Below are positions 52,182-62,190 of a DNA stretch of 64,000 nucleotides, piece after piece (the stretch's first letter is position 1; each line of letters starts with the position of its first letter). The stretch comes from Lachnospiraceae bacterium OF09-6. GTDB taxonomy: Bacteria; Bacillota; Clostridia; Lachnospirales; Lachnospiraceae. Below the pieces are notes generated by a model that was given only the letters and a program-made list of their open reading frames with translations, was not told where the DNA came from and did no database searches. The stretch lies in contig QUMM01000006.1 of assembly GCA_003435055.1 (NCBI GenBank), positions 62,001-126,000 on the forward strand, in the 5' to 3' direction. The translations under genes and the position numbers were made by a program.

Positions 52182-52825
52182 GCCTCTGCGCTCCTTTCTG
52201 CCTCCTGTTGTTCCAGATAAATCTGGTAGATTTCCTTCAAACCAGTTCCTTCCGGTGCAATATTTTTCTGTATGGCCTGGGCTGTCACCGGAATTCGAAA
52301 TGCCTCTTGAGCATCCAGACTTCCTTCCAGGTACGACACCGCAGTTATCGTTTCAAACAGTTTTTCCGTCTCCTGCTGTGGTGCAATTAATTCTCGATAA
52401 CCGTAGACATAGCGCACACTGTTTTCCTCTTCTGTACGCTCCAGTAGTTCCCAGTTCTTATTTGCTTCAAAAGTAAACAGCTCTGTTCTGGTTTCCGGCT
52501 GTTTTCTGCGTGTCTTCAAGTCAACCAGCGATATTGTTTTCACTGGTATTTCCACTTCCAGAAACATCCAGGAAGCCAGCGTTCCTGCATTACGGACTGC
52601 CGGGTTTTTCTTCCTGCTCTCACCTGGCAATAAATGTTCTCCGTTTTTTTCCTCCCAGTCTGTCTCTGTCAGTTCACCTCGAACCGTTCCAGGTGTCAGA
52701 ATGTTACGTACAGTCTGATCCGTACTGGTAAAATACGCACTGGTTATTGCTGCGGATAAGGCAAACACCAGTGTGCCCGTTATCGCCCATAGTATGGTTC
52801 TAGCTTTCTTTTTTCTGATAAACAT
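52178..52825 (-). CDS. TasA/CalY-like secreted protein (SipW-type signal)
   Basis: A 215-residue protein starting at the ATG 52825 (MFIRKKKARTILW), with GGGAG upstream. The signal region TLVFALSAAITSAYFTSTDQ and the mature start TVRNILTPGTV fit the SipW-processed TasA-like family (A-Y-F-T then N-x-L/F-T-x-G). The rest is the beta-sandwich with PGESRKKNPAVRNAGTLASW. It overlaps the peptidase gene by 26 bases and the large surface-protein gene by 4 bases. Confidence 0.8.
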   Translation of the reverse strand: MFIRKKKARTILWAITGTLVFALSAAITSAYFTSTDQTVRNILTPGTVRGELTETDWEEKNGEHLLPGESRKKNPAVRNAGTLASWMFLEVEIPVKTISLVDLKTRRKQPETRTELFTFEANKNWELLERTEEENSVRYVYGYRELIAPQQETEKLFETITAVSYLEGSLDAQEAFRIPVTAQAIQKNIAPEGTGLKEIYQIYLEQQEAERSAEA

Positions 52826-53318
52826 ATGTCTCCCTTCTTCCACATACTGCTCCAATGGCAGCCACAGCAATCTGTGCAGCCACCATCCACATAAATACAG
52901 CCAGTAAAAACAGCTTTCCACTTACCGATGAAGCCAGCAATGCCAGATAACCCAGACTGCGAATGGAATATTTTACTTTTCCGAGTATTGATTTTTCTGT
53001 AATCCAGGTACGGTCATTCTCCTTATTGGCATCTCCTTTTGTCTGAATCAGTCTGTTCTTCTGGTCTATTTTCTGAATGCGGTGTGTCACGGTAGTCTTC
53101 CCTTGATTCATGGAAAAAGTAATGACATCTCCTTCCCGCAGTTCCTGAAATTCTACCGGCATCGTATAGATCACATCTCCGGTATGGATCTCAGGCTCCA
53201 TGCTTCCACTTGTAACGGTATAGATCCCATACCCCCATAGCTTCGGTACCGACAGCAGCATACAAACCAGCAGAAATCCTGCCATGACCAGGTCAAGAAT
53301 TCCTCTTATCAGCTTCAT
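52800..53318 (-). CDS. sipW: Signal peptidase I, SipW type
   Basis: A 172-residue membrane protease. The catalytic serine is in TVTSGSMEPEIHTGDVIYT, and the general base is His in TTVTHRIQKID, the ER/SipW-type replacement for lysine; KGDANKENDRTWI follows. Two membrane helices flank the catalytic domain. SipW-type peptidases process TasA-like fibre proteins, and such genes surround it here on both sides. Confidence 0.92.
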   Translation of the reverse strand: MKLIRGILDLVMAGFLLVCMLLSVPKLWGYGIYTVTSGSMEPEIHTGDVIYTMPVEFQELREGDVITFSMNQGKTTVTHRIQKIDQKNRLIQTKGDANKENDRTWITEKSILGKVKYSIRSLGYLALLASSVSGKLFLLAVFMWMVAAQIAVAAIGAVCGRRETYVYQKKES

Positions 53319-54509
53319 CTTCTTCCCTCCTGCTGTAGCTTCTCTCTACTGCAAAAGCTGCTGCCAGGAAAAATGCACTGAATCCCAGCAACGCTATCCA
53401 CATTCCCGCTTCTGTTTTATCACCTGTCGCCGGTGCATAAGTAGATGTCACTGTTTTTTCATCCTCTCCTTTTGCTGTAAATATCCAGCGAACCTTCCCG
53501 GTCAATCTGTTAAATTTATTATCCATCTCTTCCGCCAGAGCCAGCTTTACTTTCAGTTTTTTCTGCCGCCCTGCCTGAAATGTTCCAAGATATAGATCCT
53601 CCCTCATGGTACTGCCAGTGCCTTTCAGATTGCCGGATACCGGTCCCTGATAGATGGTTCCCTGGTCACCACTGATCTCAATGACCGCATATTTTTCCAG
53701 GAGCTCTCTTACCAGTTGACTGGTACCACTGTCCATACTTTCTGTCCAGCTGCCTCTGCCCGCAGATACAGCTGGACCTCTTCTGATGACCTGTTTTCCA
53801 GTTCAATGATCTGGGTACGGGCACATCCGGGTGTCAGATTTTTAAATGATGCAAACAGATCCGTATCGCTTTCTGTCATCTGAAATCCGCCTTTTTGTCC
53901 AAGATAGATCACTCTTGTTGGCTCCGCTGAATAACCATCCGGTCTGGTGATACCAAGTTCCTGATCCGACACACCCCAGATCTCTTCCACAGCATCCTGC
54001 GCCTGCACCGCTTCCATAGTTACAACAATTCTGGCCTCTTTTTTCCGATATTCATTTCCTGCTCTTTTATCCAGCGTATAGGTTTCAAATAATGGTTCTT
54101 CCGTCTGACTTCCAGCCTTCAGAATCTCCGTGTAATAATAATATCCGTCTGACAGTTGTTTCCAGCGTGTCGTATTGCAGCTGATCTGAATCATCTCTGG
54201 ATCCAGTGTGGTATCTTCCTGAAAACTACCGTCTTCTTTTCGGTCTCCGAACATCTTATGAAGCTTCACACGGATTCGGCTGTCAGCTGTTCCGGTATTT
54301 TTTACATTTACTACCTTATCTACCGTCTGCCCTGGATCCACATGCGGCGGGATCCGATATTCCTCTTCAATCTGATTCTGGAAAGAAGCCATCGTCAGTA
54401 TATTTCCGCTGCTTCCTGTCATTTTCCAGTACCCCATAATGCCAGTCACAGACAGCGTACAGATTCCAAGCACGGTAAGAACCGCTGTCAGTTTTTTAGC
54501 CCTGTTCAT
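53293..54509 (-). pseudogene. TasA-like surface protein with sortase-like tail, frameshifted
   Basis: The first frame (54509 to 53709) encodes a TasA-like protein with the SipW signal CTLSVTGIMGYWKMTGSSGN, ending VVPVNW. The second frame (53736 to 53293) continues the protein: TSQLVRELLEKYAVIEISGD, LGTFQAGRQKKLKVKLALAE, then a cell-wall tail APATGDKTEAG, a membrane helix and the basic end ERSYSRREE. The frames overlap by 28 bases with no start or ribosome binding site at the switch, so one indel near 53730 probably broke a single gene of about 400 codons. Otherwise well conserved. Confidence 0.65.
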
Positions 54510-55257
54510 CTAATGCTCCTTTTTCCACACTTTCTCCCAGTACCTGGAAAGCATCTCTGGCGGATGCAAATCCATTGGCCTGAATCGCTTCTGCTGTTAC
54601 CTGTATCTGAAATCTTCCTGCTTTTTTGATCTCCTTTACGCCCCATTCTATAGGAATAGCTACATCTGTAAACAACACAGCTTCCTCATCAATATCCATA
54701 ATCCCGTTCTTTCCGCCCTGATACTGAAACAGATATTCTCCAAGATTTCCGGTATCCACCTCCTGAAAATTCGGATTTACCATCGGCAGCATGGCAAGTT
54801 CTTTTTCTGAATATCCAGGAATTCTTCCCTGTCTCAGTTTCTTCCCTTCACCTGTTGTATCCCAGCTGCCATTGTAGGTATCATCATAACGAATCGTCTG
54901 CCTCACCATATTCAGTACTTCCTGATCCGTTACCATTTTCCCGTCCTCATCTTTTATTTTCATCCGCATTTGCAGATAACAAGGCTGTACTCCTGTCGTA
55001 GCATCCGTTACATTTTTTACCGTGGGATTCTTATATACTGTATATCCGGGGTAAAGATTCACCCCATCTCCATCCGCCGGATTCCATTCTGATTCTTTCA
55101 GGCTGATGTCAAAATCTCCTACGGTAAATACATTGACTGCTTCTTCTTTTTCCATAAAATAACTATAGGTCTGCCAGGCACCTGCCGCACCTGTCATCAG
55201 CACAGCTGCCAGGCATCCCACTTGCTTTCCTGTCTTCATCCAGTTTCTCTTTTTCAT
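54496..55257 (-). CDS. TasA/CalY-like secreted protein
   Basis: A 253-residue exported protein. Its signal region has the SipW-type layout: VLMTGAAGAWQTYSYFMEKE, then VNVFTVGDFDISLKESEWNP. The mature part holds YPGYTVYKNPTVKNVTD and LFTDVAIPIEWGVKEIKK, typical of TasA-like beta-sandwich fibre subunits. It overlaps the next gene by 14 bases. Predicted extracellular fibre component. Confidence 0.82.
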   Translation of the reverse strand: MKKRNWMKTGKQVGCLAAVLMTGAAGAWQTYSYFMEKEEAVNVFTVGDFDISLKESEWNPADGDGVNLYPGYTVYKNPTVKNVTDATTGVQPCYLQMRMKIKDEDGKMVTDQEVLNMVRQTIRYDDTYNGSWDTTGEGKKLRQGRIPGYSEKELAMLPMVNPNFQEVDTGNLGEYLFQYQGGKNGIMDIDEEAVLFTDVAIPIEWGVKEIKKAGRFQIQVTAEAIQANGFASARDAFQVLGESVEKGALDEQG

Positions 55258-55287
55258 ATATTATCCTGTTTCCTTTCTACCATGTTT

Positions 55288-55794
55288 TTATGCCGGATTG
55301 TCCATTTTTTTCCATGCTTCCTGCATACTGTCACTTCCACAGGATACTGCTTCCGCATAAACCAGAATTTCGAATTTCTCCAGATCTTCTCTGTCCACAT
55401 TCGAACGAATCTTTACCTGTGAGAACAGCTGTCCGGTAGTTTCTCCCGGATGCACCTTTTCCTTCCAGTAATAATATCCATCATCTGCCTTTTCCCAGCC
55501 GTCTAAAATCTCCAGTTTTTCACAAAACTGCTGTGCCTTCCAACTGGAAAATTCCACCAATACCCTCACATAACAATCCGTAGATGAGTGACTGGTTACT
55601 GCAACCTTCTTGGGGATCACGGTTCCCGGATGCAGTTCCTCCGGTGGGTCAAATTGCTCTGTGATCTCTATGTCAGTACTGGCTGCTGTGAGTCTGTTTT
55701 CCACACTTTCCTGCGCCGTCAGATACGCAAACGCTGCTCCGGTACTGATTCCGGCAATCAAAAGCGCCAGCATAATGGCAGCTATTTTCTTCAT
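55288..55794 (-). CDS. TasA-like secreted protein
   Basis: A 168-residue protein starting at the ATG 55794 (MKKIAAIMLALLIAGISTGA), with a SipW-type cleavage region AFAYLTAQESVENRLTAAST and a small beta-sandwich (LHPGTVIPKKVAVTSHSSTD). First gene of the operon, probably a minor subunit or assembly factor. The ribosome binding site AAAGGGTG is rather far from the start. Confidence 0.78.
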   Translation of the reverse strand: MKKIAAIMLALLIAGISTGAAFAYLTAQESVENRLTAASTDIEITEQFDPPEELHPGTVIPKKVAVTSHSSTDCYVRVLVEFSSWKAQQFCEKLEILDGWEKADDGYYYWKEKVHPGETTGQLFSQVKIRSNVDREDLEKFEILVYAEAVSCGSDSMQEAWKKMDNPA

Positions 55795-56014
55795 ATTTTG
55801 TTGTTCACCCTTTCTTTCCGGCAGTATCAAACCGCCTGCTTTTGTTATCGTATCGAGTCAGGTGCATACCTTTTCACGCACCCTGCACACAGAATCAGCC
55901 CTAAGCAATCATAGGCATTCCTCCTTCTTATTCTTTGTTTTAGATTCAGGAATAAATGGCAGATTTGCCGGATCCCTTTTGAGAATACAGAATGTACTCT
56001 CGATTGACACTCAT

Positions 56015-56043
56015 ACTATATCACTTTATCTCACTTATTGCAA
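56015..56043 (-). promoter_or_regulatory. Promoter of the SipW/TasA-like operon
   Basis: Minus strand TTGCAA (56038-56043), 17 bases, TATAGT (complement of 56015-56020). The leader of about 210 bases to the first ATG holds a stem CAGG.TGC/GCACCTG near 55875 and nothing else I can name. A weaker TTGACA-N17-TATCTC on the plus strand (56004-56032) overlaps it and could serve the peptidase gene. Confidence 0.5.
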
Positions 56044-56096
56044 GTATATTTTACTTTTTATTTTCATAATTTATAAAAAAGAATACGGAGTAATAC

Positions 56097-57838
56097 ATGT
56101 TTCAGAAACCATTTTCAAAAAAGTTATGTTTATTCCTTTTACTTTTTCTTCTGACACTGGCTTCCTTCTTTCGTCTTTCCACCGTTTTTACGGCCAAAGT
56201 CTTTTCTCAGCTGACGGGAACTCTCTTCCGCAAAGAGGTTACTTCCAGTACCCTGACTTTACATTATACGCTGACAGAACCAGAATCATACGGTATTACA
56301 GAAATTCCAGTATGTTTTCAGCCTTCTGACGATGCAGATGCCTTTTCCGAACATTGTCAGAAGCTTCTGTCCAGTCTGGATCCATCCTGCCTGTCCCGTT
56401 CAGATCAGATCACCTATGATATTCTGCTTCTCTTACTCCGGCAGAATCAGACTGCCGCTCAGTTTGAAGGTTACCCTGAACCTCTGGGTTCTACCATCGG
56501 CCTGCAGGCTCAGCTGCCAATTCTTCTGTGTGAATACCGTTTTGACTCTGCCAGAGATATCCATACTTATCTTCAGCTACTTTCCACCACGGATCAATAT
56601 TTTTCTTCTCTGTTATCCTATGAACGTCAAAAAGCGGCCCGTGGTCTGTTCATGCCATCTTCCTGCGCAGATGGGATCATCCGACAGTGTCAGGCCTTTT
56701 TGGATGCTGATCTCTCTGATCACCTTCTGATTACTTCTTTTCAGCAAAAAATTTCCGCCATGGCGACTCTTTCTTCTGATGAAAAACAGAATTTTCTGGG
56801 GAAAAACCGTCAAATCATACTACAACATGTTCTGCCTGCTTACCAGCTTCTGATCCAGGCTTAACGGATCTGAAAAAGTCCTGCCGCAATGAAATGGGGC
56901 TTACGTATCTTCCACAAGGCCGCGCCTACTACGAATATCTGGTACAATCTTCTACAGGATCTGGTCTTTCTATCCATTCTATTCAGAACCGGATTCAGGC
57001 ACAGCTTCTGGAAGATGCCTCTGTCTGCCGCCAAATCCTGCAGCAATATCCATCTGCAGCCAGCCTTTCCACAGACTTCGTTCCTACGGATCCTGCTTTT
57101 ATCCTTCTGGATCTTCAGCAAAAAATGGCAGAGGATTTTCCCTCCATACCAGATACCGAATATCAGTTAAAATACGTGGATGATGCTCTCTCCCCTTATT
57201 TAAGTCCTGCCTTTTACCTGACAGCACCAGTCGATGCTCCGGATCAGAACATTATTTATCTGAATCCATCTGCCGGTTACAGCGGACTGGATCTGTACAC
57301 TACACTGGCTCACGAAGGATTCCCGGGACATCTCTATCAAAACCGTTATTCTTCCGACTTTCTTTCCCCTTTGCGCAGCCTTTTTGGTTTTAGCGGCTAC
57401 ACAGAAGGATGGGCTACCTATGTGGAAATGATCAGCTATGACTATGCTGCTGCAGGGCGATCAGATACGGAACATGCTGCAGTATCCCTTGCACAGAAAC
57501 AGCGGTCTATGATGTTGGGACTTTCTTCCCTTATCGACATTCTGGTTCACTACCATGGATACACCAGAGAAGAAGTTCGGCTTTTTTTACGCGACCTGGG
57601 GATCGCTGGCACATCGGTCTCTGACTCCATCTATGATGCTGTTCTGGAGTCACCGGCAAATTATCTGAAGTATTACCTCGGTTATCTGAGTTTTCTGGAT
57701 CTGCGCCGCTGGTGTCAGAAAAACTGGCCAGAGCAGTTTCAGATTTCCACTTTCCATCAATATGTTCTGGAAATCGGTCCCTGTCCTTTCCCGGTACTGG
57801 AAAAATACCTGAAACTATGCTATACTGGTTCATTATAA
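56097..57838 (+). pseudogene. DUF885-family (M3-like) peptidase, single-base frameshift
   Basis: The 5' frame (56097-56864) has a signal-anchor helix (KLCLFLLLFLLTLASFF) and ends LLIQA at a TAA. The 3' frame picks up at once: adding one T at about 56863 gives LLIQALTDLKKSCRNEMGLT and runs to 57838 through YTTLAHEGFPGHLYQNRYSS (zinc motif HEGFPGH) and SGYTEGWATYVEMISYDY. DUF885 proteins are M3-related membrane peptidases. With one base restored it is a full protein of about 580 residues, so this is a very recent break or a base-calling error. Confidence 0.85.
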
Positions 57839-57855
57839 ACGATGGGAGTGATACT

Positions 57856-59901
57856 ATGAAACAACAGGTATCCTGGGGAGGTAAATTAAAGTCCTACCTG
57901 GAATGGCCTATTTTTGTAATTGTCCTGCTGTTGATTATGGATGTGGCGGTCTTTGCATGCAGTAAACAGGCCGGACTTGTGGCTCTGATTTTCACCTGTA
58001 TCTATCTGGTGATTGTCGTAGCACTGTTCTTTGTATATAAGCCATCCGTCATGAAAGAACTGGTATCCTTCGCCGCAGAATACGGGCAGGTACAGCGCCA
58101 GATGCTGGAAGAATTCAGTATTCCTTATGGCCTTCTGGATATCGATGGCAAGACAGTCTGGATGAATCATGAGATGCAGACATTGTTTGGCAAAAACAAC
58201 CGTTATCATCAGGTAATCACTACACTGATCCCTGATCTGTGTCTTTCACAGCTGCCTCACGAGCAGGAAACGACGGAACTGGAAACGATGATTCATGAAA
58301 AAAATTTTCGAATTCAGGTCAGACGCATTCATATTGATGAATGGCAGTCTTCCTCGGATCTGCTGATTGTTCCGGACGACCAGAGTTACCTGTATACTCT
58401 GTACATGTTTGATGATACCGAACTGATGCAGTATAAACGTCTGAATGAAGAGCAGAAACTGGTTGTCGGATTGATCTATATCGACAATTACGACGACGTC
58501 CTGGACAGTATGGATGATGTCCGCAAGTCTCTTCTGCTTGCATTGATTGACCGTAAGATTGATAAATATATCAGCAATCACCAGGGTATTATGAAGAAGC
58601 TGGAGAAAGATAAATATTTTATCATCATCCAGCAGCGATACCTGAACAGTATGCAGGAAGGCCGTTTTTCTCTGATGGAAGATATCAAGACCGTCAATGT
58701 GGGAAACGAAATGAATATTACATTAAGCATCGGTATCGGTACGAATGGAAAGAATTATCAGGAGAATTATTCTTTTGCCCATGCAGCAATTGACCTGGCT
58801 CTTGGACGTGGCGGCGATCAGGCAGTTGTAAAGGATGCCACCTCCATTACGTATTATGGTGGCAAGTCCCAGCAGGTAGAAAAAAGTACCCGTGTCCGTG
58901 CCCGTGTTAAGGCACAGGCTCTCCTGGAAATCATCAATGCCAAAGATGATGTCGTGATTATGGGGCATAAGATCACAGATATTGATACCTTCGGAGCAGC
59001 GATCGGAATCTTTCGTGCTGCCAGAAGTGTAGGCAAACGGGCTTATATCCTGATTGACAGCAACAGCCATTCCATTACCCCATATCTGAACATGTTCCTG
59101 GGAAATAAGGATTATGAACCAGATATGTTCATCAACCATCAGATGGCTGATGAACTGGTAGATGCCAATACGGTGCTGGTTGTTGTGGATACCAACCGGC
59201 CAAGCAATACCGAGTATCCGGCACTTCTGGATCGGGCGAAGACGATTGTGGTACTGGATCATCACCGCCAGAGCAGTGAGATTATCCGTAACGCTACCCT
59301 TTCCTATACGGAACCATACGCTTCTTCCGCATGTGAAATGGTTGCAGAGATTCTTCAGTACTTTAACGAAGGCGTTAAACTGACCCGTATTGAAGCTGAC
59401 TGTGTTTATGCCGGCATTATTGTAGATACCAATAATTTTCTGGCCAAGACCGGTATCCGTACTTTCGAAGCAGCTGCTTACCTGCGGCGCTGCGGTGCCG
59501 ATGTGACCCGTGTCAGAAAAATCATGCGAAATGATATTTCTGCCTATAAGGCCAGAGCCGAAGCGATTCAGAAGGCAGAACTTTATCACGAATGCTATGC
59601 GATCAGTATTCTGCCAAGTCAGAATCTGGACATGCCAACGATTATCGGTGCACAGGCAGCCAATGAATTGCTGAATATTATCGGCGTAAAAGCTTCCTTC
59701 GTACTGACCAGCTACAATAACATCATTTACTTCAGTGCCCGCTCCATTGATGAAGTAAATGTACAGATCATTATGGAACGTCTCGGCGGGGGCGGCCATA
59801 TGAATATTGCCGGTGCTCAGCTCGCCGGTGTGACTGCGGAAGCAGCCAAAGAAAAATTAAAAGAAACACTGGATGCCATGATTGCAGAGGGCGCCATCTA
59901 G
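57856..59901 (+). CDS. gdpP: Cyclic-di-AMP phosphodiesterase GdpP
   Basis: A 681-residue membrane protein: two N-terminal helices (VIVLLLIMDVAVFACS...), a PAS-like domain, a degenerate GGDEF domain (residues 190-300) and C-terminal DHH/DHHA1 domains with MGHKITDIDTFGAA, VVVDTNRPSNTEY, VVLDHHRQS and GGGGHMNIAGAQ. It hydrolyses c-di-AMP to pApA and so controls turgor and wall homeostasis. GGGAGTG 6 bases before 57856 marks the start; an upstream ATG at 57712 lies inside the peptidase gene. First gene of the gdpP-rplI-dnaB unit. Confidence 0.93.
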   Translation: MKQQVSWGGKLKSYLEWPIFVIVLLLIMDVAVFACSKQAGLVALIFTCIYLVIVVALFFVYKPSVMKELVSFAAEYGQVQRQMLEEFSIPYGLLDIDGKTVWMNHEMQTLFGKNNRYHQVITTLIPDLCLSQLPHEQETTELETMIHEKNFRIQVRRIHIDEWQSSSDLLIVPDDQSYLYTLYMFDDTELMQYKRLNEEQKLVVGLIYIDNYDDVLDSMDDVRKSLLLALIDRKIDKYISNHQGIMKKLEKDKYFIIIQQRYLNSMQEGRFSLMEDIKTVNVGNEMNITLSIGIGTNGKNYQENYSFAHAAIDLALGRGGDQAVVKDATSITYYGGKSQQVEKSTRVRARVKAQALLEIINAKDDVVIMGHKITDIDTFGAAIGIFRAARSVGKRAYILIDSNSHSITPYLNMFLGNKDYEPDMFINHQMADELVDANTVLVVVDTNRPSNTEYPALLDRAKTIVVLDHHRQSSEIIRNATLSYTEPYASSACEMVAEILQYFNEGVKLTRIEADCVYAGIIVDTNNFLAKTGIRTFEAAAYLRRCGADVTRVRKIMRNDISAYKARAEAIQKAELYHECYAISILPSQNLDMPTIIGAQAANELLNIIGVKASFVLTSYNNIIYFSARSIDEVNVQIIMERLGGGGHMNIAGAQLAGVTAEAAKEKLKETLDAMIAEGAI

Positions 59902-59913
59902 AGAGGAGACTTT

Positions 59914-60360
59914 ATGAAAGTAATTTTATTAGAAGATGTAAAATCCCTGGGAAAAAAGGGAGAGACCGTGAATGTCAGCGATGGATATGCAAGAAACATG
60001 CTGTTTCCAAAAAAACTGGGTGTGGAAGCTACCCCAAAGAATCTGAATGATCTGAAACTGCAGAAAGCGAATCAGGCTAAAGTTGCTCAGGAACAGTTAG
60101 ATGCTGCAAAAGCATTTGCAGAAGTCCTGCACAGCAAAGAAATCCTTCTTTCCATTAAAGTTGGCGAAGGTGGTAAGACTTTCGGTTCGATTTCCTCCAA
60201 GGAGATTTCTGAAGCAGCAAAGAAACAGTTTGACCTGGATATCGACAAGAAAAAAATCCAGCTTCCAAATCCTATTCGCGCTCTTGGCACCACAGAAGTC
60301 AGCGTAAAGCTTCATCCAAAGGTTACTGCTTCTTTGAAAGTAACTGTGAAAGAAGCATAA
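59914..60360 (+). CDS. rplI: 50S ribosomal protein L9
   Basis: A 148-residue L9 with the universal start [40 protein letters not shown] and a C-terminal RNA-binding domain ([20 protein letters not shown]). GAGAGGAG precedes the ATG, 12 bases after the gdpP stop. It binds 23S rRNA at the base of the L1 stalk. Confidence 0.97.
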   Translation: MKVILLEDVKSLGKKGETVNVSDGYARNMLFPKKLGVEATPKNLNDLKLQKANQAKVAQEQLDAAKAFAEVLHSKEILLSIKVGEGGKTFGSISSKEISEAAKKQFDLDIDKKKIQLPNPIRALGTTEVSVKLHPKVTASLKVTVKEA

Positions 60361-60375
60361 GGGATTACAGACATT

Positions 60376-61704
60376 ATGGAAGAAACTCTAATCAAGCGGG
60401 TGCTGCCCAACAGCCCCGAAGCCGAACAGTCCGTTATCGGTTCCATGATGATGGACTCAGAAGCTATTATGACGGCTTCTGAAATACTGACCAGCGAAGA
60501 CTTTTACCAGCGCCAGTACGGGATTTTGTTCGATGCTATGGTAGAACTCTACAACGAAGGGAAAGCTGTGGATCTTGTGACCCTGCAGGATCGTCTGAAA
60601 GAAAAAGATGTTCCTCCTGAGGTGGCCAGTCTGGAATTTGTGAAGGATATTCTGGATACGGTCTATACTTCTGCACATATTCGCCAGTATGCCACCATCG
60701 TTCATGAAAAGGCCATGCTGCGCAAACTGATCCGGACAACTGAAGGCATTGCCAATACCTGTTATGCTGGTAAAGAATCCATGGAAGATATTTTCGTGGA
60801 TACAGAAAAACAAATTTTTGACATTATTCAGCAAAATACTTCCGGTGAATATGTCCCGATCAAAGATGTCGTATTAAATGCATTGGACAAGATTGAGATG
60901 GCCTCTAAGACCAAGGGAAATGTCACCGGTATTCCTACTGGTTTCATTGATCTGGACTATAAAACTGCCGGTTTTCAGCCTTCCGACCTGATTCTGGTGG
61001 CCGCCCGTCCTTCCATGGGAAAAACTGCGCTGGTCTTAAATATTGCCCAGCATATGGCATTCCGTGAAGATGTGACCGTTGCCGTATTCAGTCTGGAAAT
61101 GTCAAAAGAGCAGCTGGTAAACCGTCTGCTCTCTCTGGAATCCCGGGTAGACTCCCAGTCCATCCGAACCGGTAATCTGACAGATGAAGACTGGAGCAAA
61201 CTAATCGAGGGAGCCGGCGTCATCGGTAAATCTCATCTGATCATTGACGATACGCCTGGTATTTCCGTCACAGAGCTGCGAAGCAAATGTCGAAAGTTCA
61301 AGATGGAACATAATCTTGGCATCATCATCATCGACTACCTGCAGCTGATGACCGGCAGCAAACACAGTGAATCCAGACAGCAGGAGATCTCCGATATCTC
61401 CCGTTCTCTAAAAGCAATTGCCCGTGAACTGAATGTTCCGGTTGTGGCTCTGTCCCAGCTGAGCCGAGCGGTAGAACAGCGGCCTGATCACCGCCCAATG
61501 CTTTCGGATCTTCGAGAATCCGGTGCTATCGAGCAGGATGCGGACGTAGTTATGTTCATTTATCGAGATGACTATTACAACAAAGATACCGCCAAACCAA
61601 ATGTAGCTGAGATCATCATTGCCAAACAACGAAACGGTGCCATCGGTACCATTGAGCTGGCATGGCTGCCTCAATACACTAAATTTGCCAATATGAAAAA
61701 ATAA
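60376..61704 (+). CDS. dnaB: Replicative DNA helicase DnaB
   Basis: A 442-residue hexameric helicase: N-terminal DnaB domain (LPNSPEAEQSVIGSMMMDSE), Walker A ARPSMGKTALVLN, Walker B IIIIDYLQLM, and SDLRESGAIEQDADVVMFIY. It unwinds DNA at replication forks. It lies 15 bases after rplI, and a terminator at 61710 closes the operon. Confidence 0.97.
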   Translation: MEETLIKRVLPNSPEAEQSVIGSMMMDSEAIMTASEILTSEDFYQRQYGILFDAMVELYNEGKAVDLVTLQDRLKEKDVPPEVASLEFVKDILDTVYTSAHIRQYATIVHEKAMLRKLIRTTEGIANTCYAGKESMEDIFVDTEKQIFDIIQQNTSGEYVPIKDVVLNALDKIEMASKTKGNVTGIPTGFIDLDYKTAGFQPSDLILVAARPSMGKTALVLNIAQHMAFREDVTVAVFSLEMSKEQLVNRLLSLESRVDSQSIRTGNLTDEDWSKLIEGAGVIGKSHLIIDDTPGISVTELRSKCRKFKMEHNLGIIIIDYLQLMTGSKHSESRQQEISDISRSLKAIARELNVPVVALSQLSRAVEQRPDHRPMLSDLRESGAIEQDADVVMFIYRDDYYNKDTAKPNVAEIIIAKQRNGAIGTIELAWLPQYTKFANMKK

Positions 61705-61709
61705 GCCAG

Positions 61710-61739
61710 CGGGGACAGAGTTTTCCCCGTTGTTTTTTT
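61710..61739 (+). terminator. Terminator of the gdpP-rplI-dnaB operon
   Basis: CGGGG (61710-61714) pairs with CCCCG (61725-61729), loop ACAGAGTTTT, then TTGTTTTTTT. Confidence 0.8.
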
Positions 61740-61747
61740 GCGTATAA

Positions 61748-61764
61748 TACCATTTATTCTGGTA
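61748..61764 (+). promoter_or_regulatory. Possible XRE operator
   Basis: TACCA-N7-TGGTA about 80 bases upstream of the GTG start of the XRE gene; short dyad, AT-rich context. Confidence 0.35.
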
Positions 61765-61845
61765 ATAATAACAGTCTAGCATTCTATAAACTACCATTTT
61801 TACCTGTATGATCATAATATCATATTGTAAAGGAAAGGTATTATC

Positions 61846-62190
61846 GTGAACAACATCCAGGCGCTACGTAAAGAAAAGCATATTTCGCAGACTTATTTGA
61901 GTATTTTACTGGAAGTATCTCAGGAAACAATCAGTGCATATGAAAATGGCAAACATAATCCAAGTACCAAGTCTCTGATTCGTCTCCGTGAAATCTTTCA
62001 GGTCAGTATTGATTATATTCTTGGTCTGACAGAAGATCGTTATCCTACGGCTCAGAGAAGTGATCTTTCTCAGGATGAACAATCCCTTTTGCATGCCTAC
62101 CGCCAGCTGGATGCCAGTGGAAAATCACAGATCCGGGCCTACCTGGAAGGATTTCTTGCTTCACGAGCCTATACCATAGATAAAGCATGA
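61846..62190 (+). CDS. XRE-family regulator
   Basis: A 114-residue protein starting with GTG after GGAAAGG. Helix-turn-helix LRKEKHISQTYLSILLEVSQ then ETISAYENGKHNPS, followed by FQVSIDYILGLTEDRYPT and a C-terminal helix QLDASGKSQIRAYLEGFL. It overlaps the next XRE gene by 4 bases (ATGA). The two look like a small self-regulated pair; target unknown. Confidence 0.85.
   Translation: MNNIQALRKEKHISQTYLSILLEVSQETISAYENGKHNPSTKSLIRLREIFQVSIDYILGLTEDRYPTAQRSDLSQDEQSLLHAYRQLDASGKSQIRAYLEGFLASRAYTIDKA

Noticed and set aside
55795..56000. c-di-GMP riboswitch in the leader of the SipW/TasA-like operon
   Set aside because: The leader has one GC-rich stem but lacks the conserved GEMM-I core sequences.
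58723..59799. 358-codon minus-strand ORF inside gdpP
   Set aside because: Mirror of the conserved DHH domain reading frame; no start signals.
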